The notes beneath the pieces were generated by a model. The model was not told the DNA's origin and made no database searches. It saw only the letters and a list, made by a program, of their open reading frames with translations. Shown here in pieces: positions 18,979-28,925 of a stretch of 64,000 nucleotides of DNA. Both the position numbers and the translations under genes were made by a program. This DNA comes from JANXLS01 sp038227045 (GTDB lineage: Bacteria > Planctomycetota > SZUA-567 > H5-PLA8), in assembly GCA_038227045.1 (NCBI GenBank), contig JBBRQD010000002.1:62001-126000 (forward strand), read 5' to 3'. Positions within the stretch are counted from its first letter, which is position 1. The number at the start of each line of letters is the position of its first letter.

Positions 18979-21900
18979 TTATTTTTTTCCTTGTCCAATG
19001 AATTGTATGTCGGTCCAGCGCTGCGTCGGCCCGAGATTCGAAGGTGCTCCCGTTGGCGCAAGTCCCCACGATTCGAGCGTTCCCGAGGCGCTGCGCCGCG
19101 TGGCGACGATATTGATTTTCCAGCGCGTGTTATTCTGTGGCGGCGGTGCCAATTGTTTTGGAATCGAATCGAATGGAATCGCAATTTCCGCCGTCCAGCA
19201 TGGGAGTTGCGCGGAATCCTTCTTCTCATCCGGCTGCGCCTGTGCGGCCACGCCACCCGTCCACGCCGGTGTCCAGCCCGCCATGACGGCATCCAATTTC
19301 ATCGCGGCAACTGATTCTTTTGTTTTTTCGTCTTCCGGATCGCGATCCAGTGCGGTGGCGAATGTATTCTTTTTTTCGCCGCGCGGATTGACCCTGAACA
19401 CAAAAACAGTCATGCCATCGCCCTTGGGATCGATCGCAACTGTTACAGAATCATCGGCGTTGCCGCTCGCGGGTGCGATATTTTTGCACTCGACGGCCAC
19501 GAGAAGTTGCTGCGGCTCCCAAAGAATTTTCGCGGACACCGGATCTCCGTACGACATGCCGTTGTGTTTATAAAACGGCGCGAGCGGCGTTGCTTTTTTC
19601 CATGCCGGCTCCGAAAGTTGTCCGTCCGCGACCATCGACTCGTGCGCTTGCTCAATCTTGGCCTGGACGCCGGGCGCCGGATGAAACACCGCGTTGGCGC
19701 CACGCATCTGAACCGGCTTTCCATCGGTGTGAATGGTATCGCGTCCTCTGCTCGTAAAGATCAGATTGTCGTCCGCGAACAGCGGCTGCCGGCCAATCGC
19801 TCCGTTTTGCGGCATGTCGATATGCCAGCCGATGACTCCGTCGTCGGCGTCAATGCCCCAGAGTTTCCCGTCGCTTGTGCCTCCATACAGCACCGCATTC
19901 ACGAAGATGGGCGCAGCGATCACCGGTCCGCCCGTATCGACCGGGTCGTGCCAAACTGCTTTTCCATTCGATGCGTCCAGACAAAACACTTTTCCGGCGT
20001 CGTTCCCAAACACCACGCGCTGATTGAAAATACAGGCGCCACCCTGAATCGCCGCACCGCTCGGAAACTTCCACGCGACGGTGCCAGTTCGCGCATCCAC
20101 TGCGAAAAAATCGCCTGCGAGTGTGCCCACGTAAACGTGTCCGCCGTCCGCGCCATTGCCGGCATCGGTCGCCGGCGTAGCCGTGATTTCGCCGCCCAAC
20201 GCCGTGTGCCACCGCTCCAATCCCAGTGCCGCGTCCATGGCATAAAGATTCATATCGCGCGAACCAAAATAGATGCGGCTGCCGCTTCCGTTTTTTCCGG
20301 CGACCGCACACGCGCCGCCTTCGATCCATCCGCGCGTCGGAAAATTCCAGAGCATGCGCCCGGTGTTGACGTCGAGCGCATACAAGCGGCGATCCAGCGT
20401 TCCGAAATAAAGAATTTCGCGATATAGCAGCGGGCATCCAAGACACGAACCGCCGGCAGGGAACGACCAGCGCTCCGTGGCGCTCGATAAATTGATTGCG
20501 TGCATCACCCCATTTTTCGTGCCCGCGTACAGCACGTCGTCGGCCGCGCAGAATCCGCTCGTGATGCCCCAGGGATTGTCTTGAATGTCGAACGGCAAAC
20601 CGTAGACCAGCTTTCCTTCGATCCACAGCGACGAGCTCAAGTGCCGCTGATCGTGCGGATAATTTTCCTGTGTTACATTGCCCGCGCGCAGCGGAGGCGA
20701 GAACTTCGGCTCCCACGTTTTGGCAATTGCGTTTGTCACCGCTCCGGTGCGACTCGGCAGTTTTCCTTCGGTGAGCCAGTTGGTTTCATAGGCGTGCTGC
20801 TCGGCTTCTTCAAACGCCAACGCAAATTCCTTGCGCTTTTCAGGACTGCCCGCGAACCGGGCTTGAGCTACTCGGGCCAGCGACCGAGCCAGCGAGAATC
20901 GATCGTTCGCCGCCCAATGCCGAATGGCGGCGAGATACACGTCCGCCAGCGTTCCGGTTCCCACTTCCATTTCACCGTGTTTCAACGCCGTGCAAGTGTC
21001 GTAGTTCGCATCCAACCCGCTCAAGTATTCCGGAACGGCCGTGCCGCCCAGCACGTTCCATCTCAGCTCCGGGTTGCGCCGCGTCGTATACAGTTCCAAA
21101 ATGTGTTTTCCGGGGCTCAGGTCTGTTTTTCCAACAGTGTCGAAAACCATTCCGGGCATTGTGGCCGAATTGCTATGCCACCCATTAATGACAGGCTTTG
21201 CATAATTGCCATCGGCAAAAAGCACACCCAGCGATTCGCCGGGGCGTCCTTCACCCAGCATGAATTGATACGGCTTCCCGGCGGGAACGTCGATTTGAGC
21301 GCGGAAAATATGAAACCAGTTTTGCGGCACGCGGGACGCCGGCGTTTTCTCGTCGCGCAGAAGTTCGACGGCGTCGACATTGCCGATATCGACATTGGAA
21401 CTTCGATGCACCGTTTTCAATTCAAACTTGCGGCGCTTCGAGGCGATGGGCTGAGCCGCAGCCTCTTTCTTTTCCGCGGCGTCAACCCGCACACGAATCG
21501 TGTCGTATGCTTTCGTGACCTGCTCCAGGCTGACCATGTCCAACCGATCGATTTTTTCGATCGGATCGAAACTGATGCAGGTGAACCCACCCTGCGGCAT
21601 CCAATCCTTGCGTCCTTTCGGCGACTCCGCGCCGAATTGCGAAACTCCGCCCGGCACCGGCGGAAGAAGTTTATCGATCAAGTTTCCGAAATACACGCGG
21701 TACATTCCGGTTCCGCTGTTGCCGTCGAAGAGCACGCGAAAGCGGAAGCTGTCCGCATAACTGACGAATAAGCTCACGGGCTGGCCGTCGGGACCGACGA
21801 CGCGCACGTCCCGCGCGTCGGCGCGCGCGAGGCCCTCGTGCTGGACCGTGACGTCATAGCATTCCGCTTTCACGGCGGCTTGTGCCGCCACGCGCACCTT

Positions 21901-21999
21901 CCATCCGCGTGGCCACTCGGTTGCAGCATCCTCCGCGCGAGCGATGCAGTCGAATGCCAGTGCGAGGATCGCGGCGGCAATTAATCTAAACCGGTTCAC
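18979..21999 (-). CDS. Secreted PQQ-type beta-propeller protein with C-terminal CBM9-like domain
   Basis: 1006 aa, starting at a GTG that overlaps the upstream stop as GTGA. The signal peptide is MNRFRLIAAAILALAFDCIARA. An N-terminal beta domain (about 25-110, ending MYRVYFGNL) precedes a helical and beta region, then a PQQ/BamB-like propeller at about 434-758 with blades such as ILYFGTLDRRLYALDVNTGR and VFGNDAGKVFCLDASNGKAV. Residues about 779-1000 are a CBM9-like domain (SMVADGQLSEPAWKKA, ILWEPQQLLVAVECK). No quinone-dependent dehydrogenase residues were recognised, so the propeller is probably structural or a binding platform. It sits between the 2309-aa protein and the CBM9 protein with essentially no intergenic DNA. 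Confidence 0.85.
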   Translation of the reverse strand: MNRFRLIAAAILALAFDCIARAEDAATEWPRGWKVRVAAQAAVKAECYDVTVQHEGLARADARDVRVVGPDGQPVSLFVSYADSFRFRVLFDGNSGTGMYRVYFGNLIDKLLPPVPGGVSQFGAESPKGRKDWMPQGGFTCISFDPIEKIDRLDMVSLEQVTKAYDTIRVRVDAAEKKEAAAQPIASKRRKFELKTVHRSSNVDIGNVDAVELLRDEKTPASRVPQNWFHIFRAQIDVPAGKPYQFMLGEGRPGESLGVLFADGNYAKPVINGWHSNSATMPGMVFDTVGKTDLSPGKHILELYTTRRNPELRWNVLGGTAVPEYLSGLDANYDTCTALKHGEMEVGTGTLADVYLAAIRHWAANDRFSLARSLARVAQARFAGSPEKRKEFALAFEEAEQHAYETNWLTEGKLPSRTGAVTNAIAKTWEPKFSPPLRAGNVTQENYPHDQRHLSSSLWIEGKLVYGLPFDIQDNPWGITSGFCAADDVLYAGTKNGVMHAINLSSATERWSFPAGGSCLGCPLLYREILYFGTLDRRLYALDVNTGRMLWNFPTRGWIEGGACAVAGKNGSGSRIYFGSRDMNLYAMDAALGLERWHTALGGEITATPATDAGNGADGGHVYVGTLAGDFFAVDARTGTVAWKFPSGAAIQGGACIFNQRVVFGNDAGKVFCLDASNGKAVWHDPVDTGGPVIAAPIFVNAVLYGGTSDGKLWGIDADDGVIGWHIDMPQNGAIGRQPLFADDNLIFTSRGRDTIHTDGKPVQMRGANAVFHPAPGVQAKIEQAHESMVADGQLSEPAWKKATPLAPFYKHNGMSYGDPVSAKILWEPQQLLVAVECKNIAPASGNADDSVTVAIDPKGDGMTVFVFRVNPRGEKKNTFATALDRDPEDEKTKESVAAMKLDAVMAGWTPAWTGGVAAQAQPDEKKDSAQLPCWTAEIAIPFDSIPKQLAPPPQNNTRWKINIVATRRSASGTLESWGLAPTGAPSNLGPTQRWTDIQFIGQGKK

Positions 22000-24900
22000 T
22001 TTTCGCTGGCCTCTTTCTTTTGTGGAAGCGCGCCGTAAAGCTCAATTTCGTCGATGGAGGTGTGCCCGCCGAGCACATACACACGCAGCCGCCGCGTGAA
22101 GATCGGCTTGTCCAATTTGTACACATTGTAGGCGTTGGTATTGCCGCGCACCTTGACCGCGTTGTACCAGAATCCACGCGCGGCCTGGCGTTTTTCGTAT
22201 TCGGATAGCCCCTTGCGATTCTCGCGGCTTTCGATGAACGCATCGATCGTGATCGTCTCTGCGCGCTGCAACGACGGGTCTTCAGCGATGACGACATGCG
22301 TGATCACTTTTTTCTGCGGAAGCGTGATATCGATCCAGCACGGCACGCTTTCGAAGGTGTCCGGTATGAATGCGTTTCCAGTGCCGAACCATTTTCCAGC
22401 GAGCAGCCCGGGTTCCTTTTGCAGCATCCGCCCGTTGATCAGCGCATAGGCATCGGCCCAGCGCGTCGTAAACGGGCTGCCTTCTTCCGAGACATTGATG
22501 AACATCTCCATGACGGCCGGTGGATTGGCGCGCGATTCTTCGTTGATCCTGTCGCGGTAAAGGCTGGGAATGCGGATCAAGTCTTCCGACGGGAACGCCA
22601 GCGGCAACACCGACACACTGCTGACTGCGTTGGCGTCCGCGCCGGAACATTGAACCGTCACAGTGACTTTTTCAGGCCTATCGCCCAGGCGCAGCAACGC
22701 GCGCTCGACGAATTCTGAATCCTGCGGCCGGGCGGAGAGATTGACCCGCCCTTCGATGACCGGCTTTTCTCCCGGCTTCGTTTTCTCGGATTCCGAAATG
22801 TCGAGCGTCAGCGCCGGGGTGCCTTTCGTGCGGCGATGCCGCCATTCGACCAGATAGGTTCCGAACGGCGTGCCGGCAAACGAACGCGTCAAAGGCGTTC
22901 CCGGAATCACGCTGCCGTTCAATTCCGCAATGTCGGGCTTGAATCCAACGCGCGCCTTGATCAGCTCCCACCACGGTTCGCTGCCGGGTTGCTGCATCGT
23001 CGGCAGCGCTTCCAATTCGGCCCAACGCCGTTCGACTTCATCGGGTTCGACAAAGCGGCTGACGGAATGCGACCAAAGCGTTTTTCCGTCGCCGTCCAAC
23101 AGCATGGCTTGGCCGTGCAGCGTCCCGGCGGCGAGTTTGCCATCGGGCAGAAACGCGAGCCGCGCCGCGTTTTCCGTCTCCGCTTGCCAAATCTTGCGCA
23201 GCCCCAAAGGCGCCGCGCCCTGGGAATATTCGAGAAGCGTTAGATGCCCCGAATAATTTGAAATCGCCACACGGCCTCGTGCCGCGTCCACGGACAACGA
23301 CATAATAAGGTTGTCGGTCTTATACACGGTCAACGTTTTCCATTCGGGATCGGTCAGGCATAGCGTGTCGCCGACGGTGTAGACGAGGCGTTTGTCAGCC
23401 AGCAGAAACTCGTTCGTCTTCGTCGTAAGCCCTCCAATATATGGCGGAGTTTTGAAGCGCTCGAATTGCAGCGGCTTCAAATTGGCATCCAGCAGCATCG
23501 GCGCGAATTTGCGGCCGGATTCGACATTGACGATGTAGAACGCGCCGTCCGCATACAACTTCAACGCATCGAGCGAACCGCCGTCGCCGCCTTGAGAAGG
23601 AGGCGTAAAAGTGAGTCCTGAAGCGCTCTTGATCTCCTCGGTGGACAGCGCGATGCGGCGCTTTTCCTGGCCTGTCAGCGCGTCGCAGAAGACCACGTCG
23701 TCGGCAAATTTCTCGGATAACCCGGGCGCTTTGCCGGTCAGGTGATAGGCAATCGTGTTGCCGCCGTCGAGCGCCGCAATGAATCGCGCCTGCCGCGCGA
23801 ACAGAATTTCCTGAGTAGTTTGGTAGCTGTCCCAATCGTCGAATTTCCACAACAACTTGAACGAGCGATCGTACACAGCGAACCCCGCAGGTCCGTTTTC
23901 GGTGCGGCCGACGGGCAGAACGAGGTAACGCAGTTCCGGGTCGGCGTGCAGAATTCCTTTGAGCCGCCAAAGCAATTTGCCATCCGGCGCGCGCAAATAC
24001 GATGTGCCGTCGGAACTCACCAGCGTATCCTGCGAGTCTTTTGGCAGAACAATTCCGAGCGTGTTGACATGTCCGATTTTGTCTTCGAAGAGTTGCTTTC
24101 CGGCGGCATCGAAGACGAAAATATTTTTACCGTAGCCCAGCGTGCCAAAGCCAATCCGGCTCCCGTCCGCGCTGACCGTAAGCGATTGAACGGGCGCGCC
24201 ATCCATGGTTGCAAAGCGCGTCCCCGGATGCACGGCACCCGGAAGCGTTTGCTCAATGAGTTTTACAGGCGGATCCGCGTTCTTGTTTTCCGTAACGGCC
24301 GGTTTTTCAGCAGCAATTTTCTTCAACTCTGCAATTGCGGCTTTGACGCCGATTTCGTCCGGACCCAACAGACAGAGCGCGTCGTAATTGTACGCAAACG
24401 GGCTGCGCACGAGCGCCACCACGCCACGCCCCGGACCCGGATAACTCGCGCTCAACGGACGCAGCAACAACTGATTTTCCTGAAGCTCTTCAATCAGTGT
24501 GTTTTCACCTTCTCCGCCGAGCAACACTATATGGTGATCGATGTATTGCGCGGGAGCCAACTCCGTCCAGTTCTTGTACAAATGGACGCGCTCACCCGAA
24601 GCGAACACACCGGATTGATGCGTTTGTTTGATCTCCGTCTTGATGCCAAGCAAGCCGAGCGCGGCGGCGGCTTCGTCGGCTGCCGCTTTAAGTTTCGACT
24701 GCGATTCGCCGAGCACGATCAGCACGGTCTTGCCGTCTGCTTTCCGCGCGTCGAGGAAGTCGCGCACAAGGTCGGGGCGTTGGACATCGATGCCGGCGAG
24801 GGTCTGAACGGACGAGCCAAAGGGCAGCGTTTGCGCGGGCAGAATCGTGAGCGAGGATTGAACCTGCCGGCCGCTGATGAGTTCATCCACCACCAGTGTC

Positions 24901-27900
24901 CATTTTCCGGGCTTGCGTCCAAGCGGCGCGCTCAGTTCCTTTTCGCAGATCGGCGTGGACGCGCCGGAAACCTGCGACACTTGATCGCCCGCCTCCTCTT
25001 TAAGCGTGATGCGAAGCGGAATCGCCGCGTCGATTGGCTTTCCATCGGCATCGAGCGGTGTCGCTTTGATTTTAAAATGCGAACCGAGTTGCACGGTTTC
25101 TGGGAGTTCGAGTTTGATGCTGGCGATGGGCTCGGGAAGGCTGACGAAAATTCGGAACGGAGTGAACGACAAGTCCGCGATTGTCTCGTCGCGCGCATCG
25201 TCGCTCAGCTTCGCCGAATGCGTCGAACGCGGAGGCGCAATCGGCATTTGTGAAAACAGTTCGTACGTGTGCATTTTGGCGGGGAACGAAACCCGCTCCT
25301 TCACCGGAACGAGCGTGGTCTCATTCGCTTCGCCAAATTGCGAACTCCAATCCGCATTACCTGAAACGCGCGTCGTGCCCATCCAGCTTGGAAACAGATT
25401 ATCCCACACAAATGTGTAACGCCCCGCCCCCGCCCGGCTGGTCTGAATTAATACACGGTCCGTCGCCGGCTGCGCAAACGGTTTCAGAATCGGCTCAAGC
25501 ACTTTCTTTAAAACGGGCGCTTTGCGGTGCATCTCGCCGAACATCCACGCGTGGCCGGTGTCGAGCAACGCGTTGAATGTCCATTGATCGTCGGCGTAAA
25601 CGCATTCGAAGAAATCGTCGCCGTCGATCTTGCGCGCGCCTTTCGGGATCAGCGTGGAATGCGAACCGACCAACAGCGTGCCGCCGTTGGCGGCGTATTT
25701 TTCCAACGCCTCCAAGTGGCGCGGAAGCAGGTAATACAGCGCGGGGACAATCATCACTTTGTACCGCGCGCTGGACACGTTCGCGGCCGGGTCGTCGAGC
25801 ATTTCCTCGGTCACCATTTCGCCGTTGTATCCCAGCATCGCCAGTTGGCAGATGCACGAGAACGACGCGTTCATGGCATTGTACATTTTTCCGTTGCCGA
25901 GATCGACGTGAAGCACTTCGTACATCGTCTGATGGAACGGGTAGAAAATACCGATGTCGGCGGATGGCTGAATGGTTTTGAACATCGGGCCGTAGGCCTG
26001 GAGCATCGCGTGGATGTCCTGACGTTCCTTGTGCAAGCCCATATTTTTCGGTTGTGCGGGGTTGTTGGCTTCGACGCTTTCGCCGTTGTAGTACCCGAGC
26101 GCCGTGACGCCGCCGGCCAGATAGGCGGCGAAATGATTTTTCAAATTGAAGAATCCAGGGGGGTTTCCGTCGCCGATCGTGGCCCACAGCTCATTTCCCG
26201 TCATGTGAAAAAAGCGCGTGCGCGCGAGTGGGTTGAGAATCATCATCATCGTGTAATCGCCCGAACCTTCATCGATCGTCAAGGGGCTTTGATTTTTATG
26301 CGCGGTCACGGGGTAACTGCCCTGCCACGTCGCGCCCCATCCGGGCCCTTCGATGGGATACGACAGATGCGCTGAAATCGGCTTCACCGCTGCGCGGCCC
26401 ATCCCGTAAAAATCGCCCAGGAGTTTGTTCTCCTCCACCGCCCACGCTTCCCAGATGCGCGCCGACGCCGCCAGCTCCGGAGTGACTTTTCCATCGCGAT
26501 AGGCGATCAAATACTTCGCCATCTCACTGCCAGCCGGAGGCTGAGCGCCAAATTTGGCGACGAAGTTTTCCATCTGCTGAACGAGCCGGATCGTGCGGCC
26601 GTTGTCGCCGACTTCGGTATCGCCGGTCGGCGTGGTGTCGTCCATGACCAGCGACATGCCGGCAAAGTTGTCGAACTTTTTTGCGATCTGCGCGGTCAAC
26701 TGAAACTGCCGCATCTTTGAATTCAATTCGGTGACGACCGTATGGCAGAGCGAGCGCGGGCTGAAGGGGTCGATCAGACAACTCATTTCCGCCATGCCGC
26801 GACGGGCCAGCGCTTCGAACATTAATTCGTAATGATTCTGGTAGTAATAAACTTCCGGCGCGGGCAGCGAGAGATTTTTTCGCAATAGCTGCTCGACTTC
26901 CGCAACTTCGCTGGACGAATCCCGCCCCTGATAAAAGGCCAGCGGACTGAAACCGCCATGACCGAAATTCAGCGTGTCCATGCGCCCGAGAATCTCGGCG
27001 TTTCGCTCCAGCAGTCCGCGCTTCTCGTTCGCGTCGCCGATGCTCTTCGGCACGTTGAAATACGTGGAACCGGAGTCGATGTTCGACAGGCCGCCCCAGC
27101 CATTGTTGAAATAATTGAAGGAATCGAGGTAGCGCGGCTGGGCAATAAAAACAGTCCAGCGATTCGATTCGATGCCGCCCATCTTCGCGGCGAGCGTGTA
27201 CTCACCGGGGGCAAGAGCTGCTGTCGCGGTTCCAGCTAATTTGAAATGCAGCGGATAATTCCCCGCTTCGCGTTCCGGAACTTCCTGTTCCAGAATCGTG
27301 AATTCGCTTCCCGCGCCATCGGACTTCGCGGAACGTAATACGACGCTCAATTTTCCCGCCGGCACTTTAACCGTGCTCTTGACGACCACACTGACCGGCA
27401 TGTCCGAGCCGTTGAGAAACGCGTGGCGTCCCGACTCTGAAAAAACGGAGAGGTTCGTGCGCGCGGCCGGATTGATGATGGCTTGAATGAAGTCCGCGCG
27501 AAGCGGCGACAGCGGCGAACATTCGCCGCGGCGCCCGGCGACGAGTCTTACGCGGTACACATTGCTCGGCAAATCCGGCATCACGACGTCGTACAAATTG
27601 GGTTCCGGCGCGCCCTCGACGCGCAACGATCGCCATTCGCTCAAAGGCGCCTCTTCAGCGGGAATTTCGGAAAGCTGGCCGTTGTCGTTCAAGACGGGCT
27701 GACGCGCGATAAACGCCGCCACTTGCAGCGGAGCGAGCGTGGGCGCATCGAGCGCGTCGAGGCAATCCAGCCTCATGCGCAACGCTTCGCCAGCGTTCGC
27801 GCTGAAGGCGGGCGAGGCCGCGACGATCATGCGCGGTTCCTGCGATTCAGGCGACGTGGCGTCGATCGCAATCCGCCGCCGCCCGTATGCGCCAAGATCG

Positions 27901-28925
27901 CCCGACAGATGAAGGGGCTTGTTGCTCGCACGCTTCCCAATCGTAATGTCGGCACCGTCCGGCGCGGGATACATCTCGAAAAAGCGCGGAAATTTCATGC
28001 CGGGTTCGGATGTCAGTTTGAGCTGCCCGGCCGGACCCGAAATCAAAACCTGAACCCCGTTGCCTGAAACGGTCACGGGAACTTTTATTTTTGGCAGGAC
28101 AATCGAGAATCCATCTTCAATCCCAACGCCGCCGCCGGTGGTGGGTTTCCCGTTGACATCAACAATGGCGACGCCCTTTTCAGTTACATGAAAACTCACA
28201 TCCGACGGCGAGAGACGATAACCGGCACTTTCGGAATTGGCGATCATATACAGCGTCAAGCGCTTGAACGTCGCGCCGTCGCCCAGATTTTCTTCCTTGG
28301 GAAGCAACTCTTCTTTTCCCCAATAAATGCGCGGCGCGACCGGGAGCCGGCGCGCTTCGGCGGGAAGTTCGCGGACAAAGCTTCCGTCCACGGCGATCAC
28401 GCCGACGGGAAAAAGCAGGATGTCCAGCGACGCGCCATTGGCTTTCAACGTTGGATCGCCGCTCGCGATTTTGCCGGCCTGAATCGCAAACTTATGTCCG
28501 CCCGGATCGATGACATGTTCGCCATCATCCAGATTCAGCTTGATGGTATCCGAACGGCCGAGATAGCTGCCCTGGTAGGATTTTGTGAACGGGATTTTGT
28601 GATCGACGACGATGCCGCGCATGTAGTTTGAATAGCGGTCGAATTCCGCCTTCGCCGCGCCCGCCTGGTCTTTCGGCGCGAAGCTTTTCCCCGCGTTCTT
28701 CGCGCGCGCCGCAGCAGCTTCCGCGTCGGCCTTGGCCTTCGCACGCTCGGCGTCGACGTCGATGTGCGCGATGGCGGTCGACACGGCTTTGTCAGGCGCG
28801 TCCGAACGCACCAGCCGCAAGGTCACTTCCGCGGCCCGCGCATGGCCACCGGCCAGCAGCGCGAAAACCGCCGCGAGAAACATCCGCATCTTGGCGCACA
28901 TGTGGCGGCGCGAATCGGCCTCCAT
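21996..28925 (-). CDS. Giant secreted protein: glycosidase-like barrel, GATase-like domain, propeller and F5/8-type module
   Basis: About 2309 aa. The start at 28925 is chosen because it overlaps the upstream stop (TAATG) and follows AAAGGAAG. A signal peptide follows a short basic leader (MRMFLAAVFALLAGGHARA). Beta-rich domains fill about 40-590. A barrel-like region at 596-946 (FNYFNNGWGGLSN, SLVMDDTTPTGDTE, ALGYYNGES) leads into a GATase-like fold near 1050 (YKVMIVPALYYLLP, NGGTLLVGSHSTL), an order recalling GH42-type beta-galactosidases. An alpha/beta module (about 1389-1532) and propeller (about 1576-1990) match the product at 3-4172. An F5/8-like module ends the protein (SIDEIELYG, 2122-2299). 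Whether the barrel is active cannot be settled; no clear acid/base and nucleophile glutamate pair was identified. Confidence 0.85.
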   Translation of the reverse strand: MEADSRRHMCAKMRMFLAAVFALLAGGHARAAEVTLRLVRSDAPDKAVSTAIAHIDVDAERAKAKADAEAAAARAKNAGKSFAPKDQAGAAKAEFDRYSNYMRGIVVDHKIPFTKSYQGSYLGRSDTIKLNLDDGEHVIDPGGHKFAIQAGKIASGDPTLKANGASLDILLFPVGVIAVDGSFVRELPAEARRLPVAPRIYWGKEELLPKEENLGDGATFKRLTLYMIANSESAGYRLSPSDVSFHVTEKGVAIVDVNGKPTTGGGVGIEDGFSIVLPKIKVPVTVSGNGVQVLISGPAGQLKLTSEPGMKFPRFFEMYPAPDGADITIGKRASNKPLHLSGDLGAYGRRRIAIDATSPESQEPRMIVAASPAFSANAGEALRMRLDCLDALDAPTLAPLQVAAFIARQPVLNDNGQLSEIPAEEAPLSEWRSLRVEGAPEPNLYDVVMPDLPSNVYRVRLVAGRRGECSPLSPLRADFIQAIINPAARTNLSVFSESGRHAFLNGSDMPVSVVVKSTVKVPAGKLSVVLRSAKSDGAGSEFTILEQEVPEREAGNYPLHFKLAGTATAALAPGEYTLAAKMGGIESNRWTVFIAQPRYLDSFNYFNNGWGGLSNIDSGSTYFNVPKSIGDANEKRGLLERNAEILGRMDTLNFGHGGFSPLAFYQGRDSSSEVAEVEQLLRKNLSLPAPEVYYYQNHYELMFEALARRGMAEMSCLIDPFSPRSLCHTVVTELNSKMRQFQLTAQIAKKFDNFAGMSLVMDDTTPTGDTEVGDNGRTIRLVQQMENFVAKFGAQPPAGSEMAKYLIAYRDGKVTPELAASARIWEAWAVEENKLLGDFYGMGRAAVKPISAHLSYPIEGPGWGATWQGSYPVTAHKNQSPLTIDEGSGDYTMMMILNPLARTRFFHMTGNELWATIGDGNPPGFFNLKNHFAAYLAGGVTALGYYNGESVEANNPAQPKNMGLHKERQDIHAMLQAYGPMFKTIQPSADIGIFYPFHQTMYEVLHVDLGNGKMYNAMNASFSCICQLAMLGYNGEMVTEEMLDDPAANVSSARYKVMIVPALYYLLPRHLEALEKYAANGGTLLVGSHSTLIPKGARKIDGDDFFECVYADDQWTFNALLDTGHAWMFGEMHRKAPVLKKVLEPILKPFAQPATDRVLIQTSRAGAGRYTFVWDNLFPSWMGTTRVSGNADWSSQFGEANETTLVPVKERVSFPAKMHTYELFSQMPIAPPRSTHSAKLSDDARDETIADLSFTPFRIFVSLPEPIASIKLELPETVQLGSHFKIKATPLDADGKPIDAAIPLRITLKEEAGDQVSQVSGASTPICEKELSAPLGRKPGKWTLVVDELISGRQVQSSLTILPAQTLPFGSSVQTLAGIDVQRPDLVRDFLDARKADGKTVLIVLGESQSKLKAAADEAAAALGLLGIKTEIKQTHQSGVFASGERVHLYKNWTELAPAQYIDHHIVLLGGEGENTLIEELQENQLLLRPLSASYPGPGRGVVALVRSPFAYNYDALCLLGPDEIGVKAAIAELKKIAAEKPAVTENKNADPPVKLIEQTLPGAVHPGTRFATMDGAPVQSLTVSADGSRIGFGTLGYGKNIFVFDAAGKQLFEDKIGHVNTLGIVLPKDSQDTLVSSDGTSYLRAPDGKLLWRLKGILHADPELRYLVLPVGRTENGPAGFAVYDRSFKLLWKFDDWDSYQTTQEILFARQARFIAALDGGNTIAYHLTGKAPGLSEKFADDVVFCDALTGQEKRRIALSTEEIKSASGLTFTPPSQGGDGGSLDALKLYADGAFYIVNVESGRKFAPMLLDANLKPLQFERFKTPPYIGGLTTKTNEFLLADKRLVYTVGDTLCLTDPEWKTLTVYKTDNLIMSLSVDAARGRVAISNYSGHLTLLEYSQGAAPLGLRKIWQAETENAARLAFLPDGKLAAGTLHGQAMLLDGDGKTLWSHSVSRFVEPDEVERRWAELEALPTMQQPGSEPWWELIKARVGFKPDIAELNGSVIPGTPLTRSFAGTPFGTYLVEWRHRRTKGTPALTLDISESEKTKPGEKPVIEGRVNLSARPQDSEFVERALLRLGDRPEKVTVTVQCSGADANAVSSVSVLPLAFPSEDLIRIPSLYRDRINEESRANPPAVMEMFINVSEEGSPFTTRWADAYALINGRMLQKEPGLLAGKWFGTGNAFIPDTFESVPCWIDITLPQKKVITHVVIAEDPSLQRAETITIDAFIESRENRKGLSEYEKRQAARGFWYNAVKVRGNTNAYNVYKLDKPIFTRRLRVYVLGGHTSIDEIELYGALPQKKEASEK

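Noticed and set aside
23742..25253. A 503-codon + strand frame opposite the 2309-aa gene
   Set aside because: Arginine-rich, no family resemblance; explained by the sense gene.
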